Shown piece after piece: positions 1 through 7,851 of a stretch of 20,846 bases of DNA. Source of the DNA: Streptomyces sp. NRRL S-118 (GTDB taxonomy: Bacteria > Actinomycetota > Actinomycetes > Streptomycetales > Streptomycetaceae); the NCBI RefSeq assembly GCF_000716335.1, contig NZ_KL591040.1, positions 1 to 20,846 of the forward strand, in the 5' to 3' direction. The notes under the pieces are model-generated. The model was not told where the DNA came from. It saw only the letters and a program-made list of their open reading frames with translations, and did not search any database. The stretch's first letter is position 1. The number at the start of each line of letters is the position of its first letter. Both the position numbers and the translations under genes were made by a program.

Positions 1-2217
1 ACCCCCACCGCCTCCGCCATCGCCGAGCCCCGCGATCCCCGCGACTCCCACGGCTCCCGTGACGAGGTGCTGCGCCTCGCCGCCGCGCCCCGGACCGCGC
101 CGACGCCCGCCCCGGCACCCGGCCGGCGCGCCACCACCCGCGTCCCGGGGCCGCAGACCCCCGCGCCGGCACAGCTCGGCGCCACCGTCGCGGCCGACTG
201 CACCCTCGGTGCCGTCACGGGGTTACGCCCCGAGGAGTTCGCCGACTTCCTCGCCGACCCCGCCGTCACCGCCGACGGGTGTCTGCGCGGCCTCATCTGG
301 ACGTGGGACGCCCGGCTCGCGCCGGTCATGTCGGACGCCCACGTCCAGGCCGTGTCCCGCCGCGTCTCCGCGCTCGCGCCCGGCCACGACGGCCTCAACG
401 GCACCCACCTGCTGGAGATGCTCACGTACCTGCACGCGGTCGTGTACCACGACTTCTCGCGCGGCGAGATCGACGTCACCGACCCGACCACCACCGAGGC
501 CATGCGCCGCGCCGTCCACGCCTTCGGCTCGGCCGCCCGCTCCTTCCGCGCCACGCGCACCAACGCCGAGTCCCTGCGCGAGGCCCTCTACACCGGCAGC
601 GGCACCGGGCTGCGCCACTCCCAACTGGGCCTGGTCCAGAAGGTCCTGGCGACGATGGACAAGTACCACACCACCACCTACCGCGACCCGGCCTGGGGTG
701 GTGCGGCCCTCGCCGCGCTCTCCGTGAACTACCTCGGTGTGTACCCCGGCAACCGCGACACCGCCTTCCACACCCTGGTCGCCCGCAACACCGCCTACCG
801 CGCCGCCTTCCGTGCCTTCGCCGAGTACACCCACCTCAAGGGCACGCCCAACGCCTGGGTGGTGCGCGACGCGCTCGCCGAGTACGGACGCTTCGGCCAG
901 ATCGACGCGATCAAGGCAGGCATCGTGCCCGACCTGGGCGCGCTCCTCGACCCCGTGGTGCGGAACTTCGGCGAGGGCAGCGCACCGTGGGCGCGGCTGG
1001 CCGGCTGGCTCGTCTTCTACGAGGCGTGCAAGCCGTACCGCGTCTGCAAGGAGGACATCGAGCGGCGGATCTTCCCGCACACCTACCGCTACGACACCGG
1101 CGGCATCACGGTCCGCACGGGCCTGGACACCCCCACCGTCGACCAGCTGTACTACGCCAGCAAGCAGGTCAAGGCCCAGTTCCACCGCGTCCTCGGCGCG
1201 GAGACGCCGCTGACCGGTGACACCAACACCGCGCTGACCATCGTGCTGTACGCCTCGCGCGCCGACTACGAGAACTACCATCCGCTCCTGACCGGCATGG
1301 GCACCGACAACGGCGGCATCTACATCGAGCGCGGTGCCACCTTCTACACCTACCAGCGGCGCGTCCCCCAGGACTCCTCGCTCACCCTGGAGGAGCTGTT
1401 CCGTCACGAGTACGTCCACTACCTCAACGGCCGCTACGCCGTGCCCGGTTACTTCGGCGAGGGCCCGTGGTACGAGGACGACCGCACCACCGCGATGGAC
1501 GAGGGGACGGCGGAGTTCTTCGCCGGAGCCACCCGCGACGACGGCGTCGCCGTGCGCAGGTCCCTCGTCCGCAGCGTCATCGCCGACACCGCCGACGGCA
1601 GCCCGCGCATGAGCGTCGGCCAACTCCTGCACGCCACCTACGCGGGCGACGGCTTCCGCTTCTACAGCTACGCGGGCACGTTCTTCTCGTACCTGTGGAC
1701 CGAACGGCCGGCACTGCTGCGGGAGATGTACCGGCACCTGCGCGCCGACGACCCGGCCGCCTTCGACGCCTGGCGCGACCGGCTCGGCCGGGACGCCGGG
1801 CTCCAGCGCGGGTACGACGCCTTCCTCGACGCGCAGACGGCCAAGGTGGACGACCTGTTCGTGCCCGACACCCGCTACGTCCCGAACGACCGGCTCGACC
1901 ACACAGGTGCCGAGGCGGTGCGCGCGGCCTTCGCCGCGGCCACCGCGGCCGACCCGCGCTGCACGGACAACGGGGACCCCGCCAAGCGCCGCTTCGTCTG
2001 CACCGGACGGATCACCGCGCGCCTGACGGACGCGAACAGCCCCGACCGGGTCTTCAAGGACATGGCGGAGACCGTCGACCACTTCCTCCTCGACCGCGCC
2101 CGTCCCGCGGCCACCAACCTCGCCGACATGAACTGCCACTTCGGCGAGGCGCGGATCTGGGCCGACCGCACCGGTGCGACATCGGACTACACCTGCGAAG
2201 GGCCGCTGCGCGGCTGA
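1..2217 (+). CDS. Secreted M9-family microbial collagenase (5' end outside window)
   Basis: Zinc metalloprotease that cleaves native collagen outside the cell. The frame is open to the first base, so the true start and signal peptide lie upstream; a GTG at 67 is only an internal candidate. Numbering codons from base 1, a Pro/Ala-rich linker (about 1-55) leads into the collagenase activator domain, then the catalytic domain with the zinc motif HEYVH (469-473, bases 1405-1419). Glu501 in DEGTAEFF, 28 residues after the second His, fits the third zinc ligand of clostridial ColG/ColH-type enzymes. The following GTFFSYL segment and helper region are also present. A cysteine-containing tail (about 655-738) ends the protein; no PKD or clear collagen-binding domain is visible. 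The hydroxyproline-degradation operon starts about 107 bp downstream, suggesting a joint role in collagen use. The M9 family call is secure; substrate specificity is inferred. Confidence 0.93.
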   Translation, partial: TPTASAIAEPRDPRDSHGSRDEVLRLAAAPRTAPTPAPAPGRRATTRVPGPQTPAPAQLGATVAADCTLGAVTGLRPEEFADFLADPAVTADGCLRGLIWTWDARLAPVMSDAHVQAVSRRVSALAPGHDGLNGTHLLEMLTYLHAVVYHDFSRGEIDVTDPTTTEAMRRAVHAFGSAARSFRATRTNAESLREALYTGSGTGLRHSQLGLVQKVLATMDKYHTTTYRDPAWGGAALAALSVNYLGVYPGNRDTAFHTLVARNTAYRAAFRAFAEYTHLKGTPNAWVVRDALAEYGRFGQIDAIKAGIVPDLGALLDPVVRNFGEGSAPWARLAGWLVFYEACKPYRVCKEDIERRIFPHTYRYDTGGITVRTGLDTPTVDQLYYASKQVKAQFHRVLGAETPLTGDTNTALTIVLYASRADYENYHPLLTGMGTDNGGIYIERGATFYTYQRRVPQDSSLTLEELFRHEYVHYLNGRYAVPGYFGEGPWYEDDRTTAMDEGTAEFFAGATRDDGVAVRRSLVRSVIADTADGSPRMSVGQLLHATYAGDGFRFYSYAGTFFSYLWTERPALLREMYRHLRADDPAAFDAWRDRLGRDAGLQRGYDAFLDAQTAKVDDLFVPDTRYVPNDRLDHTGAEAVRAAFAAATAADPRCTDNGDPAKRRFVCTGRITARLTDANSPDRVFKDMAETVDHFLLDRARPAATNLADMNCHFGEARIWADRTGATSDYTCEGPLRG

Positions 2218-2286
2218 CCCCGGAAGCCGCCCCGCAGCGTCCGGCCCCAACTCGGCGGACCGGAAAGGAATTTCTCCCTGCCGGAC

Positions 2287-2327
2287 CCTGTACGGGCAGC
2301 AGTAGTGCGTGAAATATTATTGCTGTG
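2287..2327 (+). promoter_or_regulatory. Candidate promoter for a leaderless hydroxyproline operon, with operator-like GTAC palindrome
   Basis: In a strongly GC-rich setting there is an AT-rich block with a TATTAT hexamer (2315-2320) only 4 bp before the GTG start at 2325. A transcript initiating 6-7 bp after this -10 box would begin at or within the start codon, that is, leaderless. This fits the lack of any Shine-Dalgarno sequence before 2325. No convincing -35 is seen. Just upstream, CCTGTACGGG (2287-2296) is an imperfect palindrome around GTAC, the kind of core bound by FCD-type GntR regulators such as the one encoded at the operon's end. Promoter and operator are both inferred. Confidence 0.35.
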
Positions 2328-3506
2328 CCCACGCGACACGTGAGTCATCCGCCGCACGCCCTGGACGCCGTGATCATCGGTGCCGGAATCGTCGGCGCGG
2401 CCTGCGCCTACTACGCAGGCCGCTGCGGACTCGCCGTCGCCGTCGTCGACCGCGGCCCCGTCGCGGGCGGCACCACCGGCGCCGGCGAGGGCAACCTGCT
2501 CGTCTCCGACAAGGGGGCGGGCCCCGAGCTCGACCTCGCGCTGCTGTCCACCCGACTGTGGCGCGAACTCACCGAAGTCCTCCCACCGGAGGCCGAGTAC
2601 GAGCCCAAGGGCGGTCTCGTCGTCGCATCCGACGAGACCGCCCGCACCGCGCTCCGCGCCTTCGCCGCGGGCCAGCGGGCGGCCGGCGTCGAGGCGCACG
2701 AGGTGCCCGCCGACCGGCTGCGCGACCTCGAACCCCACCTCGCGCCCGGCCTCGCCGGAGGCTTCCACTACCCGCAGGACGCCCAGGTCCAGCCCGCCCG
2801 CGCAGCCGCCCACCTGCTGCGCGCCTCGCGCGCCGACGTCCGTCCCGGCGAGGAGGTGACCGCCGTGCTGACCGACGCACGCGGCGCGGTCCGCGGCGTG
2901 CGCACGCCGCACGGCGACCTCCACGCGCCGGTCGTCGTCAACGCCACCGGCACCTGGGCCGGGCAGCTCGCCGCACGGGCCGGCACCCGCCTGCCCGTCC
3001 GGCCGCGCCGCGGCTTCGTCCTCGTCACCGAACCGCTGCCGCCGGGCCTCGTGCGCCACAAGGTGTACGCCGCGGACTACGTCGCCGACGTCGCCAGCGA
3101 CTCCGCCGCCCTGCAGTCCTCCGCCGTCGTCGAGTCCACCCCGGCGGGCCCCGTCCTCATCGGCGCCACCCGCGAACGCGTCGGCTTCGACCGGACGCTG
3201 TCCACGGAGGCGCTGCGCCGGCTCGCCACCGCCGCCACCGCCCTGTTCCCGGCGCTCGGCGGGGTACGCGCCCTGCGCGCGTACTGCGGCTTCCGCCCCT
3301 ACCTGCCCGACCACCTCCCGGCCATCGGCCCCGACCCGCGGGTACCGGGCCTCTACCACGCCTGCGGCCACGAGGGCGCGGGGATCGGCCTCGCCCCGGC
3401 GACCGGCCTGCTCGTCGCGACCGCGCTGCGCGGCGACCCGCCGCCCGTGGACCTCCGGCCGTTCGACCCCGGCCGTTTCGACGGCCAGGAAGGAGCCGAC
3501 CGGTGA
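2325..3506 (+). CDS. FAD-dependent oxidoreductase, D-hydroxyproline dehydrogenase catalytic-type subunit
   Basis: DadA/HcnC-like amine oxidase of 393 residues. An N-terminal Rossmann FAD site (VIIGAGIVGAACAYYA, residues 17-31) is followed by an acidic strand end (AVVDRG) and the TTGAGEGNL segment. The C-terminal FAD-contact region has CGFRPYLPDHLPAIG and GHEGAGIGLAPATG. With the next two genes it makes up the multi-subunit dehydrogenase type known for cis-4-hydroxy-D-proline, yielding 1-pyrroline-4-hydroxy-2-carboxylate. Substrate is inferred from the epimerase and DapA-family deaminase in the same operon; D-proline, opine or glycine-type substrates are alternatives for the family. GTG start at 2325 has no ribosome-binding site and may be leaderless; GTG 2340 is a second option. 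The stop overlaps the next start (GTGA). Confidence 0.85.
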   Translation: MPTRHVSHPPHALDAVIIGAGIVGAACAYYAGRCGLAVAVVDRGPVAGGTTGAGEGNLLVSDKGAGPELDLALLSTRLWRELTEVLPPEAEYEPKGGLVVASDETARTALRAFAAGQRAAGVEAHEVPADRLRDLEPHLAPGLAGGFHYPQDAQVQPARAAAHLLRASRADVRPGEEVTAVLTDARGAVRGVRTPHGDLHAPVVVNATGTWAGQLAARAGTRLPVRPRRGFVLVTEPLPPGLVRHKVYAADYVADVASDSAALQSSAVVESTPAGPVLIGATRERVGFDRTLSTEALRRLATAATALFPALGGVRALRAYCGFRPYLPDHLPAIGPDPRVPGLYHACGHEGAGIGLAPATGLLVATALRGDPPPVDLRPFDPGRFDGQEGADR

Positions 3507-3775
3507 CACCCGTGCCGTTCACCTTCACGTTCGACGGGCGCACCCTCACCGCTCTGCCCGGGCAGAGCGTCGCCGCCGCCCTCTGGGGCGCCGGCGTCCT
3601 CGCCTGGCGCACCACCCGCACCGGCGGCGCTCCGCGCGGCGCCTTCTGCGGGATCGGCACCTGCTACGACTGCCTCGCCACCGTCAACGACCGTCCCAAC
3701 CAGCGGGCCTGCCTGGTCCCCGTGCGCCCCGGCGACACCGTCACCACCCAGGAGGGCATCGGACATGACGGCTGA
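3503..3775 (+). CDS. Small [2Fe-2S] ferredoxin-like subunit (HcnA-type) of D-hydroxyproline dehydrogenase
   Basis: A 90-residue protein with the 2Fe-2S-binding fold of HcnA/SoxA small subunits. Four cysteines are placed as expected: C49-x4-C54-x2-C57 (CGIGTCYDC) and C70 (NQRAC). The N-terminal half has the beta-grasp pattern FTFDGRTLTALPGQSVAAALW. It is presumed to pass electrons between the two flavoprotein subunits encoded on either side. The GTG start overlaps the stop of the upstream gene by 3 nt and has a good AAGGAG ribosome-binding site at 3490-3495. Its 3' end overlaps the next start by 11 nt, so the three subunits are probably translationally coupled and made in balance. The subunit assignment is strong; the exact electron acceptor cannot be seen. 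Confidence 0.88.
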   Translation: MTPVPFTFTFDGRTLTALPGQSVAAALWGAGVLAWRTTRTGGAPRGAFCGIGTCYDCLATVNDRPNQRACLVPVRPGDTVTTQEGIGHDG

Positions 3776-5165
3776 TCCCCACGCCGGCCCCGCCGCCGGC
3801 CCGGCCACCGCCGACCTCGCCGTCGTGGGCGCCGGCCCCGCGGGGCTCGCCGCCGCGGGCACCGCCGCGGCCCTCGGGCTGGGTGTCGTACTGCTGGACG
3901 CGGGGGAGCGGGTCGGCGGCCAGATCCACCGGCACCCCGCACCCGAGGAGCTGCCCCGCGCCGCCAGGCCCCTCGTCCGCCGCCTCCGGGGTGTCCGCCA
4001 CCGGCCGGCCCACCACGTCTGGACCGTCGTGCCGGACGGGGACTCCTGGCTGCTGCACTGCGTCGCCGGGCCCGACGAGACCGCGGCCACCGTCCGCGCC
4101 CGCGCCGTCCTCCTCGCCACCGGAGCGTACGAACGCCACCTGCCCTTCCCGGGCTGGACGCTGCCCGGGGTCGTCGGCGCCGGCGGCGCCCAGGCGATGC
4201 TCAAGTCCGGGCGCGTGCTCCCCGGCCGCCGCGTCGTCGTCGCGGGCAGCGGCCCCCTGCTGCTCGCCGTCGCCACCACCCTCGCCACCGCCGGGGCCCG
4301 TGTCCCGGCCGTCGTCGAGGCCGCCGGCTACACCGCCTACGCCCGCCACGCCGGCACCCTCGCCCGCAACCCGGGCAAGCTGGCCGAGGCGGCCCACCAC
4401 GGCAGCGGCCTCCTGCGCCACTCCACCCGCCTGCTCACCCGCCACGCCGTCACCGCCGCCCACGGCACCGCGCGCGTCGAGGCCGTCACCGTCGCGCGCG
4501 TGGACCGCGACTGGCGGCCCGTCCCCGGCACCGGCCGCCGCGTCCCGTGCGACGCACTGGCCGTCGGCCACGGCCTCGTACCGCAACTGGAGCTCGCCAC
4601 CGGCCTCGGCTGCCTCGTCCGCCGCACCGCCGACGGCACCCCGGCCCTCGCCGTCGACGCGGAGCAGCGCACCTCCGTGCCCGGTGTCTGGGCCGCCGGG
4701 GAGACCTGCGGCATCGGCGGCGTCGGCCTCGCCCGCACCGAGGGCGAACTCGCCGCCCTGTCCATCGCCCGCGCCCTGTCCCCGGCGCGGGTGGTGACGG
4801 GCGGTGACCGCCGCCGCGCCGCCGCCCTCACCCGCCGCCGCGCCCGGCTGCGCGCCTTCGCCGACGCCATGGCCGCGGCCCACCGGCCCGGACCCGGCTG
4901 GACCGCCTGGCTGGACGACGGCACCGAGGTGTGCCGCTGCGAGGAGGTCACCGCCGACCGCATCCGCGAGGCCGTCACCACCCTCGGTGCGCGTGACGCG
5001 CGCACCGTCAAACTGCTCACCCGCGCAGGAATGGGCTGGTGCCAGGGCCGCATGTGCGGCCAGGCCGTCGCCCGCCTCGCGGGCGAGGACCCGGCGCCCG
5101 ACCGGCGCCCGCTGTCCTGCCCCGTCCCGCTGAGCCATCTGGCACAACCACCAGGAGCCGCATGA
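3765..5165 (+). CDS. FAD/NAD-binding subunit (HcnB-type) of D-hydroxyproline dehydrogenase with BFD-like [2Fe-2S] domain
   Basis: A 466-residue pyridine-nucleotide-disulfide-type flavoprotein. The first dinucleotide site is VVGAGPAGLAAAG (residues 20-32), the second VVVAGSGPLLLAVA (157-170), and the closing FAD motif VWAAGETCGIGGVG is at 308-321. The C-terminal domain carries C390-x-C392 (CRCEEVTADRIREAV) and C426-x4-C431 (CQGRMCG), the four-cysteine pattern of BFD-like [2Fe-2S] domains seen in HcnB, opine oxidase A subunits and heteromeric hydroxyproline dehydrogenases. ATG 3765 is preceded by GGAGGG at 3751-3756. The stop overlaps the start of the DapA-family gene (ATGATG), continuing the coupled operon. 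Role as electron-transfer subunit is inferred from family and neighbours. Confidence 0.87.
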   Translation: MTADPHAGPAAGPATADLAVVGAGPAGLAAAGTAAALGLGVVLLDAGERVGGQIHRHPAPEELPRAARPLVRRLRGVRHRPAHHVWTVVPDGDSWLLHCVAGPDETAATVRARAVLLATGAYERHLPFPGWTLPGVVGAGGAQAMLKSGRVLPGRRVVVAGSGPLLLAVATTLATAGARVPAVVEAAGYTAYARHAGTLARNPGKLAEAAHHGSGLLRHSTRLLTRHAVTAAHGTARVEAVTVARVDRDWRPVPGTGRRVPCDALAVGHGLVPQLELATGLGCLVRRTADGTPALAVDAEQRTSVPGVWAAGETCGIGGVGLARTEGELAALSIARALSPARVVTGGDRRRAAALTRRRARLRAFADAMAAAHRPGPGWTAWLDDGTEVCRCEEVTADRIREAVTTLGARDARTVKLLTRAGMGWCQGRMCGQAVARLAGEDPAPDRRPLSCPVPLSHLAQPPGAA

Positions 5166-6067
5166 TGGACCACCGCACCTCCCCCTGGCACGGCATCATG
5201 GTCGCCACCGCCCTGCCGCTGCGCGACGACGACACCCTCTCCGTCGACTACGACGCCTACGCCGAGCACGTCTCCTGGCTCGTCTCCCAGGGCTGCGACG
5301 GCGTCGTACCCAACGGCTCGCTCGGCGAGTACCAGACGCTCACCGACGACGAGCGGGCCCGCATCGTCCGCGTCGCGGTCGAGGCCGCCGGCGACGGGGC
5401 CCGGGTCATGCCCGGCGTCGCCGCCTACGGCAGCGCCGAGGCCCGCCGCTGGGCCGAGCAGGCCGCCGAGGCGGGCGCCGGCTCGGTCCTGCTGCTGCCG
5501 CCCAACGCGTACCGCGCGGACGAGCGTTCCGTCCGCGCCCACTACGCGGAGGTCGCACGGGCCGGGCTGCCCGTCGTCGCGTACAACAACCCCTTCGACA
5601 CCAAGGTCGACCTGACGCCCCGGCTGCTCGCCCAGCTCCACGCCGACGGCAGCATCGTCGCCGTCAAGGAGTTCAGCGGCGACGTCCGCCGGGCGTACGA
5701 GATCGCCGAACTGGCCCCCGGGCTGGACCTGCTGGCCGGTGCCGACGACGTCCTCCTGGAGCTGTCCGTCGCCGGCGCCGCGGGCTGGATCGCCGGCTAC
5801 CCCAACGCCCTCCCCGCCGCCTGCGTCACCCTGTACCGCGCCGCCACCGCCGGCGACCTGGACACCGCCCTGCCGCTCTACCGGGCCCTGCACCCGCTGC
5901 TGCGCTGGGACTCCAAGCCCGAGTTCGTCCAGGCCATCAAGCTCTCCATGGACGTGGCCGGCCGCCACGGCGGGCCCTGCCGCCCGCCCCGCACCCCCCT
6001 GGACGAGGAGCAGTACGCCGCCGTCCGCGCGGCCACCGGGAAGGCGCTCGCGGAAGGACTCGCCTAG
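5165..6067 (+). CDS. DapA-superfamily lyase, probable 1-pyrroline-4-hydroxy-2-carboxylate deaminase
   Basis: A class I aldolase-like TIM barrel of 300 residues, close to the usual family length. The Schiff-base lysine is K168 in VAVKEFSGD, the catalytic tyrosine Y140 in VVAYNNPFD, and the substrate-loop equivalent of DapA GTTGE is NGSLGEY at 50-56. In this operon the expected reaction is conversion of pyrroline-4-hydroxy-2-carboxylate, made by the dehydrogenase, to alpha-ketoglutaric semialdehyde plus ammonia. Two in-frame ATGs are adjacent (5162 and 5165); AGGAG at 5153-5157 is 7 nt from the second and only 4 nt from the first, so 5165 is preferred. True dihydrodipicolinate synthase is unlikely because lysine genes are absent and hydroxyproline-type neighbours are present. 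The superfamily is secure, the substrate inferred. Confidence 0.85.
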   Translation: MDHRTSPWHGIMVATALPLRDDDTLSVDYDAYAEHVSWLVSQGCDGVVPNGSLGEYQTLTDDERARIVRVAVEAAGDGARVMPGVAAYGSAEARRWAEQAAEAGAGSVLLLPPNAYRADERSVRAHYAEVARAGLPVVAYNNPFDTKVDLTPRLLAQLHADGSIVAVKEFSGDVRRAYEIAELAPGLDLLAGADDVLLELSVAGAAGWIAGYPNALPAACVTLYRAATAGDLDTALPLYRALHPLLRWDSKPEFVQAIKLSMDVAGRHGGPCRPPRTPLDEEQYAAVRAATGKALAEGLA

Positions 6068-6069
6068 CC

Positions 6070-7071
6070 ATGCGCAGCCGGCACGTGTACCACGCCGTCG
6101 ACTCGCACACCGAGGGCATGCCGACCCGCGTCATCACCGGCGGCGTCGGCACCCTTCCCGGGGCCACGATGGCCGAGCGGCGCGAGCACGTCATGCGCCA
6201 CCTCGACCACGTCCGCACCCTGCTGATGTACGAACCGCGCGGCCACGCCGCCATGAGCGGCGCGATCCTCCAGCCGCCGACGCGCCCGGACGCCGACTAC
6301 GGCGTCCTGTACATCGAGGTCTCGGGACTGCTGCCCATGTGCGGCCACGGCACCATCGGCGTGGCGACCGTACTCGTCGAGACCGGCATGGTGCCCGTCA
6401 CCGAGCCCGTCACCACCGTCCGCCTCGACACCCCCGCGGGCCTGGTCTCCGTCGACGTCCTGGTGGAGGACGGCGCGGCGGTCTCCGTCACCCTCACCAA
6501 CGTGCCGGCCTTCTGCGCCGGGCTGGACCGCACGGTCGAGGTCCCCGGATACGGCACCGTCACCTACGACCTCGCGTACGGCGGCAACTTCTACGCCATC
6601 GTGCCCCTCGACGCGCTGGGCCTGCCCTTCGACCGGGGCCGCAAGGACGAGCTGCTCGCGGCCGGGCTCGCCCTCATGGACGCCGTCAACACCACCCAGC
6701 GGCCCGTCCACCCGGAGGACCCGGCGATCGGCGGCGTCAAGCACGTCTACCTCGCCGCCCCCGGCTCGGACGCCCTGCGCTCCCGCCACGCCATGGCGAT
6801 CCACCCCGGCTGGTTCGACCGTTCGCCGTGCGGCACCGGCACCTCCGCACGCATGGCACAGCTGCACGCGCGCGGCGAACTGCCCCTCGGGCGCGACTTC
6901 GTCAACGAATCGTTCATCGGTACGCGGTTCACGGGGCGCCTCGTCGGGGAGACCACCGTCGGCGGCCTGCCCGCCGTCGTCCCGACCGTCACCGGCCGCG
7001 CGTGGATCACCGGCACCGCCCAGTACTTCCTCGACCCGGCGGACCCGTTCCCGGCGGGCTTCCTGCTGTGA
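6070..7071 (+). CDS. Proline racemase family 4-hydroxyproline 2-epimerase
   Basis: A 333-residue pyridoxal-independent racemase/epimerase. Both catalytic cysteines are present: C91 in MCGHGTIG and C254 in SPCGTGTSA. This supports true epimerase/racemase activity rather than the trans-3-hydroxyproline dehydratase branch, where one Cys is Thr. The N-terminal DSHTEGMPTRV and the GGNFYAIV segment are family hallmarks. In this operon it should convert trans-4-hydroxy-L-proline to cis-4-hydroxy-D-proline, the substrate of the dehydrogenase encoded upstream. Proline racemase cannot be excluded from sequence alone. It starts 2 nt after the previous stop, with a purine-rich GGAAGGA about 10 nt upstream. 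Its TGA overlaps a GTG (7068) that could open the regulator frame. Confidence 0.88.
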   Translation: MRSRHVYHAVDSHTEGMPTRVITGGVGTLPGATMAERREHVMRHLDHVRTLLMYEPRGHAAMSGAILQPPTRPDADYGVLYIEVSGLLPMCGHGTIGVATVLVETGMVPVTEPVTTVRLDTPAGLVSVDVLVEDGAAVSVTLTNVPAFCAGLDRTVEVPGYGTVTYDLAYGGNFYAIVPLDALGLPFDRGRKDELLAAGLALMDAVNTTQRPVHPEDPAIGGVKHVYLAAPGSDALRSRHAMAIHPGWFDRSPCGTGTSARMAQLHARGELPLGRDFVNESFIGTRFTGRLVGETTVGGLPAVVPTVTGRAWITGTAQYFLDPADPFPAGFLL

Positions 7072-7109
7072 CGACCGCCCCGACCCGCAGTTCCCCCGGA
7101 GACAGAGCC

Positions 7110-7811
7110 ATGGCAGAGCGCACCCGGCAGCGGACCCTGATCACCACCCTCACCAGTCAGGAGCGGCTGAGCGACCGGGTCGCGCACGCCCTGCGCGCGG
7201 CGCTGATCTCCGGCGAACTGCGGCCGGGTGAGGTCCACTCGGCGCCCGGCCTCGCCGCCCGCTTCGGCGTCTCGGCGACCCCGGTGCGCGAGGCGATGCT
7301 GGAGCTGGCCCGCGAAGGCCTGGTCGAACCCGTACGGAACAAGGGTTTCCGGATCACCGAGGTCAGCGAACGCGACCTCGACCAGTACGCGGAGCTGCGG
7401 GCCCTCATCGAGGTGCCCACCATCGGGTCCATCACCGCCTCGGCCGACCGGCGGCGGCTGGAGGAACTGCGGCCGGTCGCCGAGGAGATCGTCACCCGCG
7501 CCCGGGAGCACGACCTCATCGGCTACCTGGACGCCGACCGCCGCTTCCACCTCTCCCTGCTGGCGCTCTCCGGCAACGACCGCCTCGTCGAAACCGTGGG
7601 CGACCTGCGCAAGCACTCCCGCCTCTACGGCCTGACGGCCCTGGACGAGCGCGGCCTGCTCGTGCCCTCGGCCGAGGAGCACATCGAACTGCTCGACCTG
7701 ATGCTGGCGGGCGACGCGGCGGCTGCCGAGGCGTGCATGGCCCGCCACCTGGGCCATGTGCGCTCCCTGTGGGCCCGCTCCCGCCAGGAGACCGGGCCGG
7801 GAAGACGGTGA
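7110..7811 (+). CDS. GntR family transcriptional regulator with FCD ligand-binding domain
   Basis: A 233-residue regulator. The winged helix-turn-helix covers about residues 15-85 (LSDRVAHALRAALISGELRPG, FGVSATPVREAMLELAREGLV). The all-helical FCD effector domain has the usual metal-ligand pattern: D and H in DADRRFH, H in AEEHIEL and H in ARHLGHV. As last gene of the hydroxyproline operon it most likely controls that operon, with hydroxyproline or a pathway intermediate as effector. ATG 7110 has GGAGA at 7098-7102 with 7-nt spacing. A GTG at 7068 overlapping the epimerase stop would add 14 residues and is less likely. The gene ends just before a bidirectional terminator. Activator or repressor mode cannot be told from the sequence. 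Confidence 0.88.
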   Translation: MAERTRQRTLITTLTSQERLSDRVAHALRAALISGELRPGEVHSAPGLAARFGVSATPVREAMLELAREGLVEPVRNKGFRITEVSERDLDQYAELRALIEVPTIGSITASADRRRLEELRPVAEEIVTRAREHDLIGYLDADRRFHLSLLALSGNDRLVETVGDLRKHSRLYGLTALDERGLLVPSAEEHIELLDLMLAGDAAAAEACMARHLGHVRSLWARSRQETGPGRR

Positions 7812-7815
7812 CGCG

Positions 7816-7851
7816 GGCGGTCCGGACCGGTCCGGACCGGACCGGACCGCC
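7816..7851. terminator. Bidirectional intrinsic terminator between gntR and helR
   Basis: GGCGGTCCGG (7816-7825) pairs with CCGGACCGCC (7842-7851). After one A-A mismatch the stem continues for 5 bp (7827-7831 with 7836-7840). It fills the gap between two convergent genes, beginning 5 bp after the gntR stop and ending at the edge of the helR stop. The arms are built from reiterated GGTCCGGACC palindromes, so other foldings are possible. Confidence 0.75.

Noticed and set aside
223..2250. Long open frame on the minus strand opposite the collagenase gene (675 codons)
   Set aside because: Composition is the Val/Gly/Arg/Ala-rich pattern of a reversed GC-biased gene; no domain is recognisable and the plus strand encodes a clear M9 protease.
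7068..7109. GTG start overlapping the epimerase stop for the GntR gene
   Set aside because: The ATG at 7110 has a properly spaced GGAGA; the extension adds Thr/Pro/Ser residues outside the winged helix.
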